Assembly: GCF_001676705.1 (NCBI RefSeq) | Contig: NZ_CP016170.1 | Location: forward strand, 4,464,001-4,528,000 | Length of the DNA stretch: 64,000 nt | Source: Bordetella bronchialis | Lineage (GTDB): Bacteria; Pseudomonadota; Gammaproteobacteria; Burkholderiales; Burkholderiaceae_B | Direction of reading: 5' to 3' | Shown: positions 8,783 through 15,822 of the stretch, one piece after another | How the letters are laid out: each line of letters opens with the position of its first letter | Position numbering within the stretch: the first letter of the stretch is position 1 | The notes under the pieces: model-generated | Told to the model about the DNA's origin: nothing | The model's database searches: none | Seen by the model: the letters and a program-made list of their open reading frames with translations, nothing else | Program-made: the position numbers and the translations under genes

Positions 8783-10549
8783 ATGCCCACGCAAAACCAT
8801 CCTGCCGCCCCGCGTTGGGGCAGCGACTACCTTGTCGACCTGATGCGCCACATCGGCCTGGAATACGTGGCGCTGAATCCGGGCGCCAGCTTCCGCGGCC
8901 TGCACGACAGCCTGGTCAACTACCTGGGCGACGCCGCGCCGCGCATGCTGACGGTGCTGCACGAGGAACACGCCGTGGCCATCGCCCACGGCTATGCGAA
9001 AGCGACGGGACGTCCCATGGGCGCGGTGCTGCACGCCAATGTGGGCCTGATGCACGGATCCATGGCGATCTTCGACGCCTACTGCGACCGCGTGCCGGTG
9101 CTGGTGTTCGGCGCCACGGGCCCCGTCGATACGGCGCGCCGCCGTCCCTGGATCGATTGGCTGCACACGTCCAAGGACCAGGGCGCGCTGGTTCGCTCCT
9201 TCGTCAAATGGGACGCGGAACCGGCATCGCTGGAAGCGGCGCGTGACGCCGTCCTGCGCGCCCGCCAGATCGCCACGACGCTGCCGCAAGGTCCGACCTA
9301 CGTCTGTTTCGACAGCGTATTGCAGGAAACTCCCTGCGCGGCCGCGCCGCCGCTGCCGCCGCTGCAACGCTACGAGGCCCCCCGCCCTCCGGGCTTGAGC
9401 GCCACGGCGGCACGCGAGGTTGCCGAACGCCTGTACGCGGCGCGGCGCCCGGTCATCCTGGCGGGCCGTGTGTCGCGCGGGGAAAAGGACTGGCAGCGGC
9501 GGGTGGCGTTGGCGGAACACTGCAACGCCACCGTGTTGACGGATTTCAAAGTGGGCGCGGCCTTTCCGACGCGCCATCCCCTGCATGGGGCGGCGCCCGG
9601 CTATTTCATGAGCGAAGAGGGGCTGGCCAAGCTGCGCGAGGCCGACACGATACTGAGCCTGGACTGGGTGGACCTGGCGGGCACGCTGCAATCGGCCCAT
9701 GGCCGGAACGCGGTACCGGCGCACGTGATCCAGGTGTCGCTGGACCAGACGCTGCACAACGGCTACGGCGGCGAGCACCAGGGCCTGCCGGCCATCGATA
9801 CCTACCTGATGTGCGATCCCGATGCGTGCGCGACGCAAGTGCTGGAGGCCTTGCGCACGCTGGGACCCGCCCGCATGGCGCCGCCGGCATCCGCCACACC
9901 GCCGCGCCCGGCCCCCGCCGAAGAGAGCGGCCCGGACGGGATCCCGCTGACGGTATTCGCGGGCACGATCAGCACCCGCCTGCAACGCAATGCGCCGGCC
10001 TGCCTGATACGCACGAACCTGGGCTGGCCGGGCGGCGCGCATCCCTTTTGCCATCCGCTGGACTATCTCGGCTACGACGGCGGCGCGGGCGTGGGCTCGG
10101 GCCCGGGCATGTCGGTCGGCGCCGCACTGGGACTGCGGCATAGCGGGCGCCTGCCGGTTTCAGTGCTGGGCGACGGCGATTTCCTGATGGGCGTGACGGC
10201 GTTCTGGACGGCGGTGCGCTACGAGATCCCGCTGCTGGTCGTGGTGGCGAACAACCGTTCGTTCTTCAATGACGAGGTTCACCAGGAAAAAGTCGCGATC
10301 GTGCGGGGCCGGCCGGTCGAAAACAAGTGGGTCGGGCAACGGCTGGAAAGCCCGGAAATCGATATCGCGGCGATGGCGCGGGCGCAGGGAGCATTGGCCT
10401 GGGGGCCGGTTGCGTCCAAGACGGAACTGGAGCGAGCGCTCGACGAGGCGGTCGAGGCGGTCCGCTCAGGCAAAGTAGCGGTGATCGATGCCAGGGTCGG
10501 CCGGGAATACGCACCCTCGATGGCGAAGGCGCTGGCGCGCGGGGATTAG
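8783..10549 (+). CDS. Thiamine-diphosphate-dependent enzyme (acetolactate synthase/2-oxo-acid decarboxylase family)
   Basis: 588 residues with the three-domain ThDP architecture: N-terminal Pyr domain with the cofactor-activating glutamate (E61/E62 in LHEEHAVAIAHGYAK), a central domain, and a C-terminal PP domain with the GDG...NN cofactor motif near residues 463-491 (GDGDFLMG to VANN). The start is ATG 8783, 13 nt after the aldehyde dehydrogenase stop; the longer open frame lies inside that gene. The active-site loops are not specific enough to separate acetolactate-synthase-like, benzoylformate- or oxo-acid-decarboxylase activity. Next to an aldehyde dehydrogenase, decarboxylation is the simplest reading. 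Confidence 0.87.
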   Translation: MPTQNHPAAPRWGSDYLVDLMRHIGLEYVALNPGASFRGLHDSLVNYLGDAAPRMLTVLHEEHAVAIAHGYAKATGRPMGAVLHANVGLMHGSMAIFDAYCDRVPVLVFGATGPVDTARRRPWIDWLHTSKDQGALVRSFVKWDAEPASLEAARDAVLRARQIATTLPQGPTYVCFDSVLQETPCAAAPPLPPLQRYEAPRPPGLSATAAREVAERLYAARRPVILAGRVSRGEKDWQRRVALAEHCNATVLTDFKVGAAFPTRHPLHGAAPGYFMSEEGLAKLREADTILSLDWVDLAGTLQSAHGRNAVPAHVIQVSLDQTLHNGYGGEHQGLPAIDTYLMCDPDACATQVLEALRTLGPARMAPPASATPPRPAPAEESGPDGIPLTVFAGTISTRLQRNAPACLIRTNLGWPGGAHPFCHPLDYLGYDGGAGVGSGPGMSVGAALGLRHSGRLPVSVLGDGDFLMGVTAFWTAVRYEIPLLVVVANNRSFFNDEVHQEKVAIVRGRPVENKWVGQRLESPEIDIAAMARAQGALAWGPVASKTELERALDEAVEAVRSGKVAVIDARVGREYAPSMAKALARGD

Positions 10550-10604
10550 GAAGCGGATAGGGCGGCGGGGGGACGGGGTCGGATGCCGTCGAGGGTGCGT
10601 TTCG

Positions 10605-10833
10605 CTCATGCCGTCGGGCTTGCTCATGTCGTCCGGCTTGCTCATGTCGTCCGGCTTGCTCATGTCGTCCGGCTTGCTCATGTCGTCCGGCTTGCTCATG
10701 TCGTCCGGCTTGCTCATGTCGTCCGGCTTGCTCATGTCGTCCGGCTTGCTCATGTCGTCCGGCTTGCTCATGTCGTCCGGCTTGCTCATGTCGTCCGGCT
10801 TGCTCATGTCGTCCGGCTTGCTCATGTCGTCCG
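10605..10833. repeat. 18-bp minisatellite, 12 identical copies plus one degenerate
   Basis: The unit CTCATGTCGTCCGGCTTG is repeated every 18 nt from 10623 to 10833 (twelve copies of its CTCATGTCGTCCG core). A variant copy (CTCATGCCGTCGG) precedes it at 10605. Identity across copies implies recent expansion or active homogenisation. On the minus strand the frame reads (SKPDDM)n. Three related units in opposite orientation lie at 12347-12400. Confidence 0.97.
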
Positions 10834-11063
10834 CTTCGTCTTCCTCCTTCGGCGGCCGAAGGGGCGTTGGAGTTCTTGCGGCTTTTTTGCCCGGCCGTCC
10901 TACGTACGGAAGCCCTCGCGCGCCCTCGGACGGGCCGGCCCCGACAGGCATCTCCCCCGCCGGACTCACGGTTTGCCTTAGAGCCGGTCGCTGGGGCGGT
11001 CTTTGTTCTTGGCCCTTCGTGGGTGGCGTGTTTTCGGGTTAAGAAGGATCTTCTGTTGCCCGT

Positions 11064-11096
11064 CGTTTTAGGGCCGCCCTGCGCGGCCCTAAAACG
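11064..11096. repeat. Perfect 14-bp hairpin in left arm
   Basis: CGTTTTAGGGCCGC pairs with GCGGCCCTAAAACG around a 5-nt loop. The copy in the right arm (12017-12049) is identical in the inverted sense, loop included. Confidence 0.95.
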
Positions 11097-11114
11097 CCTA
11101 CGCGGTGTGGGCAT

Positions 11115-11262
11115 GCGGTGGTTGCTGGTAATGCGACGGTTGCTGGTAATGCGACGGTTGCTGGTAATGCGGCGGTTGCTGGTGATGCCACGGGCCTTGG
11201 TAATGCCACGGGTGCTGGTAATACCACGGGCCTTGGTAATGCCACGGGTGCTGGTAATGCGG
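11115..11262. repeat. Second 18-bp tandem array, left arm
   Basis: About eight imperfect copies of a unit like GGTTGCTGGTAATGCGAC, changing halfway to a GGTAATGCCACGGGTGCT form. On the plus strand one frame reads hexapeptides of the type VAGNAT/GNATGL, on the minus strand HYQQPS. It is mirrored in the right arm at 11851-11998 with many substitutions. Confidence 0.93.
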
Positions 11263-11316
11263 AGGCCGGGGAACCGGAGTGGAATCTTGGCCGACGCCCG
11301 GTGGGGGGAGACAAGG

Positions 11317-11351
11317 CGGTGTGGCGGGCCGCCCGCCGGCCCGCCACACCG
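11317..11351. repeat. Perfect 14-bp hairpin near the inner end of left arm
   Basis: CGGTGTGGCGGGCC pairs with GGCCCGCCACACCG around a 7-nt loop (GCCCGCC). The right-arm counterpart (11763-11797) has the same stem and one change in the loop. Confidence 0.95.
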
Positions 11352-11534
11352 TAGCACCGTGCCCTGCCCCGGATGTTCCCGATAGGTGCGGCTAGGGAGC
11401 CCTGTACGGCGTTCGAACGTTTCAAACACAACAATCCTGACAATCCCTTCTGACGGTTCCTCGCATGCTCGAACATAAAATTCGTGACATCCCTTGGTTG
11501 CGTCAGAGTGACGCTACCCCAACGCAGTGGCCTC

Positions 11535-11668
11535 GGCGATATCCGCGATTGGCGTCATCCCCACGTTGCGGCACGCGGCGATATCCGCGATTGGCGCCAG
11601 CCCGATGTTGCGGCACGGGGCGATATCCGCGATTGGCGTCATCCCGACGTTACGGCACGGGGCGATAT
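11535..11668. repeat. 42-bp direct repeat in the spacer between the arms
   Basis: Three copies of a 42-bp unit beginning GGCGATATCCGCGATTGGCG start at 11535, 11577 and 11619, with a truncated fourth start at 11661. They sit in the ~395-bp spacer between the inverted arms. In one plus-strand frame the unit encodes GDIRDWRHPDVAAR. Confidence 0.95.
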
Positions 11669-11762
11669 GCCGTCGTTATCGAAATGCACTGGAAATCGCC
11701 CCCACATTCGCGCTAGCGTCACACGGCACCTACGCCGGCATCCGTGGCAAGCCTCGGTGCTA

Positions 11763-11797
11763 CGGTGTGGCGGGCCGGAGGGCGGCCCGCCACACCG
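11763..11797. repeat. Perfect 14-bp hairpin near the inner end of right arm
   Basis: CGGTGTGGCGGGCC pairs with GGCCCGCCACACCG around the loop GGAGGGC. Compared with the left-arm copy, only the loop differs. Confidence 0.95.
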
Positions 11798-11850
11798 CCT
11801 TGTTACCCCCACCCGGCGCCGGGCAAGATTCCACTCCGATTCTCCGGCCT

Positions 11851-11998
11851 CCGCATTACCAGCGCCCGTGGCATTACCAAGGCCCGTGGCATTACCAGCG
11901 ACCGTCGCATTACCAACGCCTGTGGCATCACAAGCAACCGTCGCATTACCAATGCCTGTGGCACCACCAGCAACCGTCGCATTACCAACCACCACCGC
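11851..11998. repeat. Second 18-bp tandem array, right arm
   Basis: About eight imperfect units of the type CATTACCAGCGCCCGTGG, inverted relative to 11115-11262. It differs from the left copy more than the flanking arm sequence does. Confidence 0.92.
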
Positions 11999-12016
11999 AT
12001 GCCCCGACCGCGTAGG

Positions 12017-12049
12017 CGTTTTAGGGCCGCGCAGGGCGGCCCTAAAACG
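12017..12049. repeat. Perfect 14-bp hairpin in right arm
   Basis: CGTTTTAGGGCCGC, 5-nt loop, GCGGCCCTAAAACG; the inverted twin of 11064-11096. Confidence 0.95.
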
Positions 12050-12284
12050 ACGGGCAACAGAAGATCCTTCTTAACCCGAAAACACGCCACCCACGAAGGG
12101 CCAAGAACAAAGACCGCCCCAGCGACCGGCTCTAAGGCAAACCGTGAGTCCGGCGGGGGAGATGCCTGTCGGGGCCGGCCCGTCCGAGGGCGCGCGAGGG
12201 CTTCCGTACGTAGGACGGCCGGGCAAAAAAGCCGCAAGAACCCCAACGCCCGTTCGGCCGCCGAAGGAGGAAGACGAAGCGGCA

Positions 12285-12306
12285 GTCCAGGGCGAAGGCC
12301 CTGGAC
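12285..12306. repeat. Perfect 9-bp hairpin just outside right arm
   Basis: GTCCAGGGC pairs with GCCCTGGAC around a GAAG loop. It has no counterpart at the outer end of the left arm, where the long 18-bp array begins instead. Confidence 0.9.
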
Positions 12307-12346
12307 CGCCCGAGCGGGCCGGACACGACAGGCATCTCCACCGACG

Positions 12347-12400
12347 GACGGCATGAGCAAGCCGGACGGCATGAGCAAGCCGGACGGCATGAGCAATACG
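12347..12400. repeat. Three units of the outer 18-bp repeat, inverted
   Basis: GACGGCATGAGCAAGCCG occurs twice, followed by a unit ending in AATACG. This is the inverted equivalent of the 12-copy array at 10605-10833, so the symmetry of the region extends beyond the two arms. Confidence 0.9.
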
Positions 12401-12589
12401 ACGGACCGCACAAGCAATACGACGAACGGCGAAAGCAATACGACGAACGCGCCATCCAATAACGGCATCGGCAAGACAAAGAAGTCCCCACCCGGAGCAG
12501 CATGAGCAAGACGCCGATCCGTCCAGACCGGCACAAGCAACACGCCCCCGAAATGGCTGGCGCCCCCAGCTCTCACGGCAAGAAAACCA

Positions 12590-13897
12590 CTACGACGGGC
12601 CGATATACCTGGCCCGCGGCCGAACCAGAAATCCCGCCAGCCGTTGCTCCAGGGCATGGGCTACCCAGCCGGCTGCGCGGCCGACGGACATGAGGGCGCC
12701 AGGGGCGCCTGCCGGTGCGGACAGGACCGCGCACAGCACCGCCAGCGCCATGGGCAGGTTGGGCTTCAGGCCCAGCTCTTCTTGCGCGCGATCCACCGAC
12801 TTTAGCGCCGTCTTGCCCCGCGCGCCGACGGGCGCGATCTCGCGGGCAAGTTCCAGCAGCAGCGTCGCGCGCGGATCGCCGTCGGGATAGAGAGGATGCC
12901 CGTAGCCGGGAACCGGGCTCTTGCGTGCCAGCATTCCCTTCAGGTGATCCAGGTAGGCCTCCGGTGTCCTTGCCTGCGCCAGCGCCGCCTCCGCCTGCTC
13001 GCATCCGAGCCCGGTCAGCATGCCCTCGAAGGCGCCCAGCGCCGTGGTCACGCAAGAGAACAGGTCGGCACCGGCCGACGCCGCGATGCGGGCCGCGAAA
13101 GTCGCCGGGGCGAGTTCGTTGTCGGCGCTCAGGATCAGCGCGGCGTCCAGGATGCGCAAATGCGCCGGCGTCGTCCTGATGCCCAGATTGTCGGCAAGCA
13201 CCGCGGCAATCGGCTGCGGCGCGTCGTTCAGCACATAGACCGGCTTCGGGCCCAGCAGGCCGGTCGCCGCCGCCATGGCCTGCGTCAGCTGGCGCGCCGC
13301 CAGCGTCGGGGCGCCCAGCGTCAGTTCCGGGTTGCGGCCCAGGCTCGCGGCATAGGCTTCCACCGCCACCGACAGCAACCGGCGGGAATGATTGCGGGCC
13401 GCCACCTGCGTGATGCCGTCGGCCAGCGCCTGGAAGCCCGCGCCGGGCCGGGCGGGCTGCCACATCACGGGCGCGTCGGGCAGCAGCCCGTTCCACAGCA
13501 GCTCCGTGCAGTCTTCGAACGAGCGATGGCTGCGTACCAGGTCGGCCGCCGGCTTGCCGCGATAGCGCGGACCTTCCGGTCCGATCGCGGTGATCGACGT
13601 CTGCATTACCGCATTGCCGCCCCAGCGGATCATCCGCTCGCCGCTGGCGCCGGCCATCGACCGGCCGCGGCCGCGCGCGCCCAGGGCCTCGATGTCTTCC
13701 ACGTAATACAGATTGCCCTTGCCGCCCACGGCCGGCACCACCCGTATCCAGCCCCGGCTCACATAGGCGTACAGCGTCTGCATTTTGATGCCCAGCCGCT
13801 CGATCGCCGTGCGGGCATCGACCAGCGTACCCGCGGCCTGGCTGGGGGCGGGCTCGCGCGGCGCGGACCCGGCGGTTCTCCTGCGTGCTTTGTCCAT
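12590..13897 (-). CDS. Citrate-synthase-like protein with N-terminal DNA-binding (HTH) domain
   Basis: 435 residues from ATG 13897. Residues ~26-75 look like a MerR/excisionase-type helix-turn-helix with a wing (AIERLGIKMQTLYAYVSRGW, then GNLYYVEDIEALGARG). The rest is a citrate synthase fold. GYGHPLYPDGDPR keeps the third conserved histidine (H334). The other two conserved histidines are replaced: the ADHE-type motif reads SADNELAP (N260) and the HGGAN-type motif reads MLTGLGCE (T295). It is therefore unlikely to be an ordinary citrate synthase; a diverged acyl-CoA lyase or a ligand-sensing regulator is possible. It is divergent from the Bug operon across a palindrome. The fold is clear; the function is inferred. 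Confidence 0.8.
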   Translation of the reverse strand: MDKARRRTAGSAPREPAPSQAAGTLVDARTAIERLGIKMQTLYAYVSRGWIRVVPAVGGKGNLYYVEDIEALGARGRGRSMAGASGERMIRWGGNAVMQTSITAIGPEGPRYRGKPAADLVRSHRSFEDCTELLWNGLLPDAPVMWQPARPGAGFQALADGITQVAARNHSRRLLSVAVEAYAASLGRNPELTLGAPTLAARQLTQAMAAATGLLGPKPVYVLNDAPQPIAAVLADNLGIRTTPAHLRILDAALILSADNELAPATFAARIAASAGADLFSCVTTALGAFEGMLTGLGCEQAEAALAQARTPEAYLDHLKGMLARKSPVPGYGHPLYPDGDPRATLLLELAREIAPVGARGKTALKSVDRAQEELGLKPNLPMALAVLCAVLSAPAGAPGALMSVGRAAGWVAHALEQRLAGFLVRPRARYIGPS

Positions 13898-14027
13898 GAG
13901 ACTCCTGTGCGCCGCGGGAAAGACGCGGCGGTATCGCGTGGCGTGGGGGAATGCGACCGAGCCCGCCGCGTCGCCGGACCGCCGGACCGCAGCCCGCGGC
14001 AAGACATCGTCCTTCCCCATACGTTGA

Positions 14028-14064
14028 TTGATTGTAAATCAATCTATACATAGGTTGATTCGGA
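14028..14064. promoter_or_regulatory. Divergent promoter/operator with TTGATTGTAAATCAA palindrome
   Basis: GATTGATT-GTA-AATCAATC (14030-14048) is a perfect 8-bp inverted repeat containing TTGATTNNNAATCAA (14032-14046). A further TTGATT half-site lies at 14059-14064. Rightwards, TTGATT (14028-14033) and TACATA (14051-14056) with 17-nt spacing form a -35/-10 pair for the Bug operon, so binding would occlude it. The palindrome matches the one at 7171-7185. Confidence 0.65.
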
Positions 14065-14117
14065 TTCTACGATGACATGGTACGCAAAAAATCAACAACA
14101 CCCATCTGGAGACAAGC

Positions 14118-15107
14118 ATGTTCAACCGCCATGTCCTCTCGTCCAGGCCCGGCCGCTGGGGTGCCGCGCTGGTCATGACGCTGGCCCTGGCCGGGGCGTG
14201 TCGCGCGGCCTATCCCGAGCATCCCGTCACCCTTGTGTCGGCCTTCCCGCCCGGCGGCAGCACCGATGTCATCGGCCGCATGCTCTCGCCCAGGCTGGGG
14301 GAAATTTTCAAGCAGACCTTCATCGTCGAAAACCGCGCCGGCGCATCCGGCAACATCGCCAGCGAGTATGTCGTGCGTTCCGCGCCGGATGGCCAGGTCA
14401 TCCTGATCGGCAACAACACCATGACGGTCAACGCCGCGCTGGGCGTCAAGCAGAACTTCGACCTGCAGAAGGATCTGACGCCCATCATGGCCATCGCCGA
14501 AACCCCGGTGGCGCTGGCCGTCAGCACCAAACTGCCCGTCAACAGCGTGCAGGAGCTGATCGCCTACGGCAAGGCGCATCCCGGCACCCTGAGCTTCTCG
14601 TCCTGCGGCACCGGCACCGCCCAGCATTTTGCCGGCGTCGAATTCGCGCATCGTGCCGGCATCGACATGGTCCACGTGCCGTACAAAGGCTGCGCGCCGG
14701 CCCTCAGCGATGGATTGGGTGGCCAGGTGCCCGTCATGTTCAATGCGATTTCCAACATCAGCCCGCAGCTGAAGAGCGGCAAGATCAAACTGCTGGCGGT
14801 GGCCACCCGGCATCGCGTCCCCTTCCATCCCGACGTGCCCGCCCTGGCGGAAATGCCGGGCTTCCAGGACTATGACTTCGCCGTCTGGCTGGGATTCTTC
14901 GTCACGGCCAAAACGCCCCAGCCCATCGTCGACAAACTGCGCACCGAATTCCTGGCCCTGGCGCGCGACAAGGACACGCGCGAGGCGCTGAGCCAGCGCC
15001 TGTTCGTACCGCTGGACATGGACGGACCGCAATTGCAGAAACAGATCGCCGAAGAGCTCGTCAAGTGGAAGAAGCTCGCGGATGAATACCACATCACCAT
15101 CGACTGA
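14118..15107 (+). CDS. Bug-family (TctC-type) periplasmic solute receptor
   Basis: 329 residues with a signal peptide (Arg in the n-region, then VMTLALAGACRAA) and the Bug hallmarks: the YPEHPVTLVSAFPPGGSTDV stretch near the mature N-terminus, RAGASGNIA, and VHVPYKG. Bug proteins are the binding components of tripartite tricarboxylate transporters and bind dicarboxylates, amides or aromatic acids by their carboxylate. No TctA/TctB genes are in the window, so it would have to share membrane partners. It is the first gene of a five-gene operon with catabolic enzymes and probably delivers their substrate. ATG 14118 has GGAGA upstream. Confidence 0.93.
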   Translation: MFNRHVLSSRPGRWGAALVMTLALAGACRAAYPEHPVTLVSAFPPGGSTDVIGRMLSPRLGEIFKQTFIVENRAGASGNIASEYVVRSAPDGQVILIGNNTMTVNAALGVKQNFDLQKDLTPIMAIAETPVALAVSTKLPVNSVQELIAYGKAHPGTLSFSSCGTGTAQHFAGVEFAHRAGIDMVHVPYKGCAPALSDGLGGQVPVMFNAISNISPQLKSGKIKLLAVATRHRVPFHPDVPALAEMPGFQDYDFAVWLGFFVTAKTPQPIVDKLRTEFLALARDKDTREALSQRLFVPLDMDGPQLQKQIAEELVKWKKLADEYHITID

Positions 15108-15137
15108 CCCGCGCCGCCGCGCCCCTGCCCCGCGACC

Positions 15138-15812
15138 ATGAGCACCTCCATCCCTCGTCTTCAACTGGCCGATATGCGGCCCGACCTGGCGGAATACCTG
15201 ACGCCGCGCGTACGCCGGCTGGGCTACCTGGGCGAACTCTTCCAGGTGTCCGCCCACGCCCCGGACGTCCTGCTGACCTTCATGCAGTTCACCGAAGCGC
15301 TCAAGGATGCCCTGCCCGACAATCTGGCGGAAACGGCCGTCCTGACCACCGCCACGCTCATGGAGAACGCCTACGAGCGCAACCAGCACGAGCGCCTCTG
15401 CGTCCGGCTGGGCTTTACGCGTGCATGGATCGGCGATGTCGAACGGCTGCGACCGGGCATGGCGTCCAGCCTGTCCGACGCCGAAAAGGCGGTGCAGGCC
15501 TATGTCATGGCCGCTGTCGCCACGCGCGGCCTGGACGCCCAGGGCGAGTTCGAGCGGCTGGCGGACTTGCTGCCGGCGGCGCAGGCGGTGGCCGTGGCCA
15601 TGCTGGTAGGCCGCTACATCACGCATGCCCTCATCGTGAACACCTTCCGGCTGGCCCCGCCTGTTCCGTCCATCTGGGAGGACGGCTTCGGTCTGCCCGC
15701 GCAGGCGCCGCAAGCGCCGCGACAGGGACAGGCACAGGCGACGCAACAGACGCACGAGACCCACGAGACGCACGAGCCCCAGGCGGCGCGAGCGCGCACC
15801 GATACGCATTGA
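15138..15812 (+). CDS. AhpD-like/carboxymuconolactone decarboxylase-family protein
   Basis: 224 residues, all-helical. The central region (FMQFTEALKDALPDNLAETAVLTTATLMENAYERNQHERL) resembles AhpD/CMD-family proteins, but the CxxC pair of peroxidatic members is absent. The C-terminal ~45 residues form a Gln/Thr/His-rich tail with a short THE repeat (9-bp units near 15751-15779), probably disordered and not part of the fold. It lies between the Bug receptor and an ornithine-cyclodeaminase homologue in one operon. The activity is not predictable; carboxymuconolactone decarboxylase activity is not implied. Confidence 0.75.
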   Translation: MSTSIPRLQLADMRPDLAEYLTPRVRRLGYLGELFQVSAHAPDVLLTFMQFTEALKDALPDNLAETAVLTTATLMENAYERNQHERLCVRLGFTRAWIGDVERLRPGMASSLSDAEKAVQAYVMAAVATRGLDAQGEFERLADLLPAAQAVAVAMLVGRYITHALIVNTFRLAPPVPSIWEDGFGLPAQAPQAPRQGQAQATQQTHETHETHEPQAARARTDTH

Positions 15813-15822
15813 ACAGGAAGCC

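Larger units (their letters stand above)
10831..11359. repeat. Left arm of a ~530-bp inverted repeat
   Basis: The arm begins at CCGCTTCGTCTTCC (10831) and ends at CCGTAGCACCG (11359). It is the near-exact reverse complement of 11755-12282. Matching landmarks in order are the GAGGAAGACGAAG end, the CCGTACGTAGGACGG segment, the AAGGATCTTCT segment, the CGTTTTAGGGCCGC hairpin, the second 18-bp array and the CGGTGTGGCGGGCC hairpin. Divergence is concentrated in the second 18-bp array. Confidence 0.95.
11755..12282. repeat. Right arm of the ~530-bp inverted repeat
   Basis: Reverse complement of 10831-11359 with the same internal order of hairpins and tandem array. Outside it, a short extra inverted fragment (about 12317-12338, related to 12158-12181) and three units of the outer 18-bp repeat follow. 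Confidence 0.95.
10550..12589. other. Gene-poor nested repeat region
   Basis: About 2.0 kb between the decarboxylase and citrate-synthase-like genes, with no convincing gene. It contains two ~530-bp inverted arms, 18-bp and 42-bp direct repeats and five perfect hairpins, listed separately. Several frames stay open because the repeat periods are multiples of three. No transposase, integrase or recombinase gene is present. From about 12,400 to 12,589 the sequence is degenerate relatives of the 18-bp unit with CAATACGACG motifs. Confidence 0.85.

Noticed and set aside
10466..11429. Protein genes encoded by the SKPDDM, GNAT or HYQQPS repeat frames
   Set aside because: Several frames on both strands stay open because all repeat periods are multiples of three; no ribosome site or conserved domain supports any of them.
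10605..12400. CRISPR array or integron attC cluster
   Set aside because: The 18- and 42-bp units are contiguous without unique spacers, there are no cas or integrase genes, and the hairpins lack attC R-box architecture.
12590..13897. Housekeeping TCA-cycle citrate synthase (gltA)
   Set aside because: It has an added HTH domain and lacks two of the conserved histidines.
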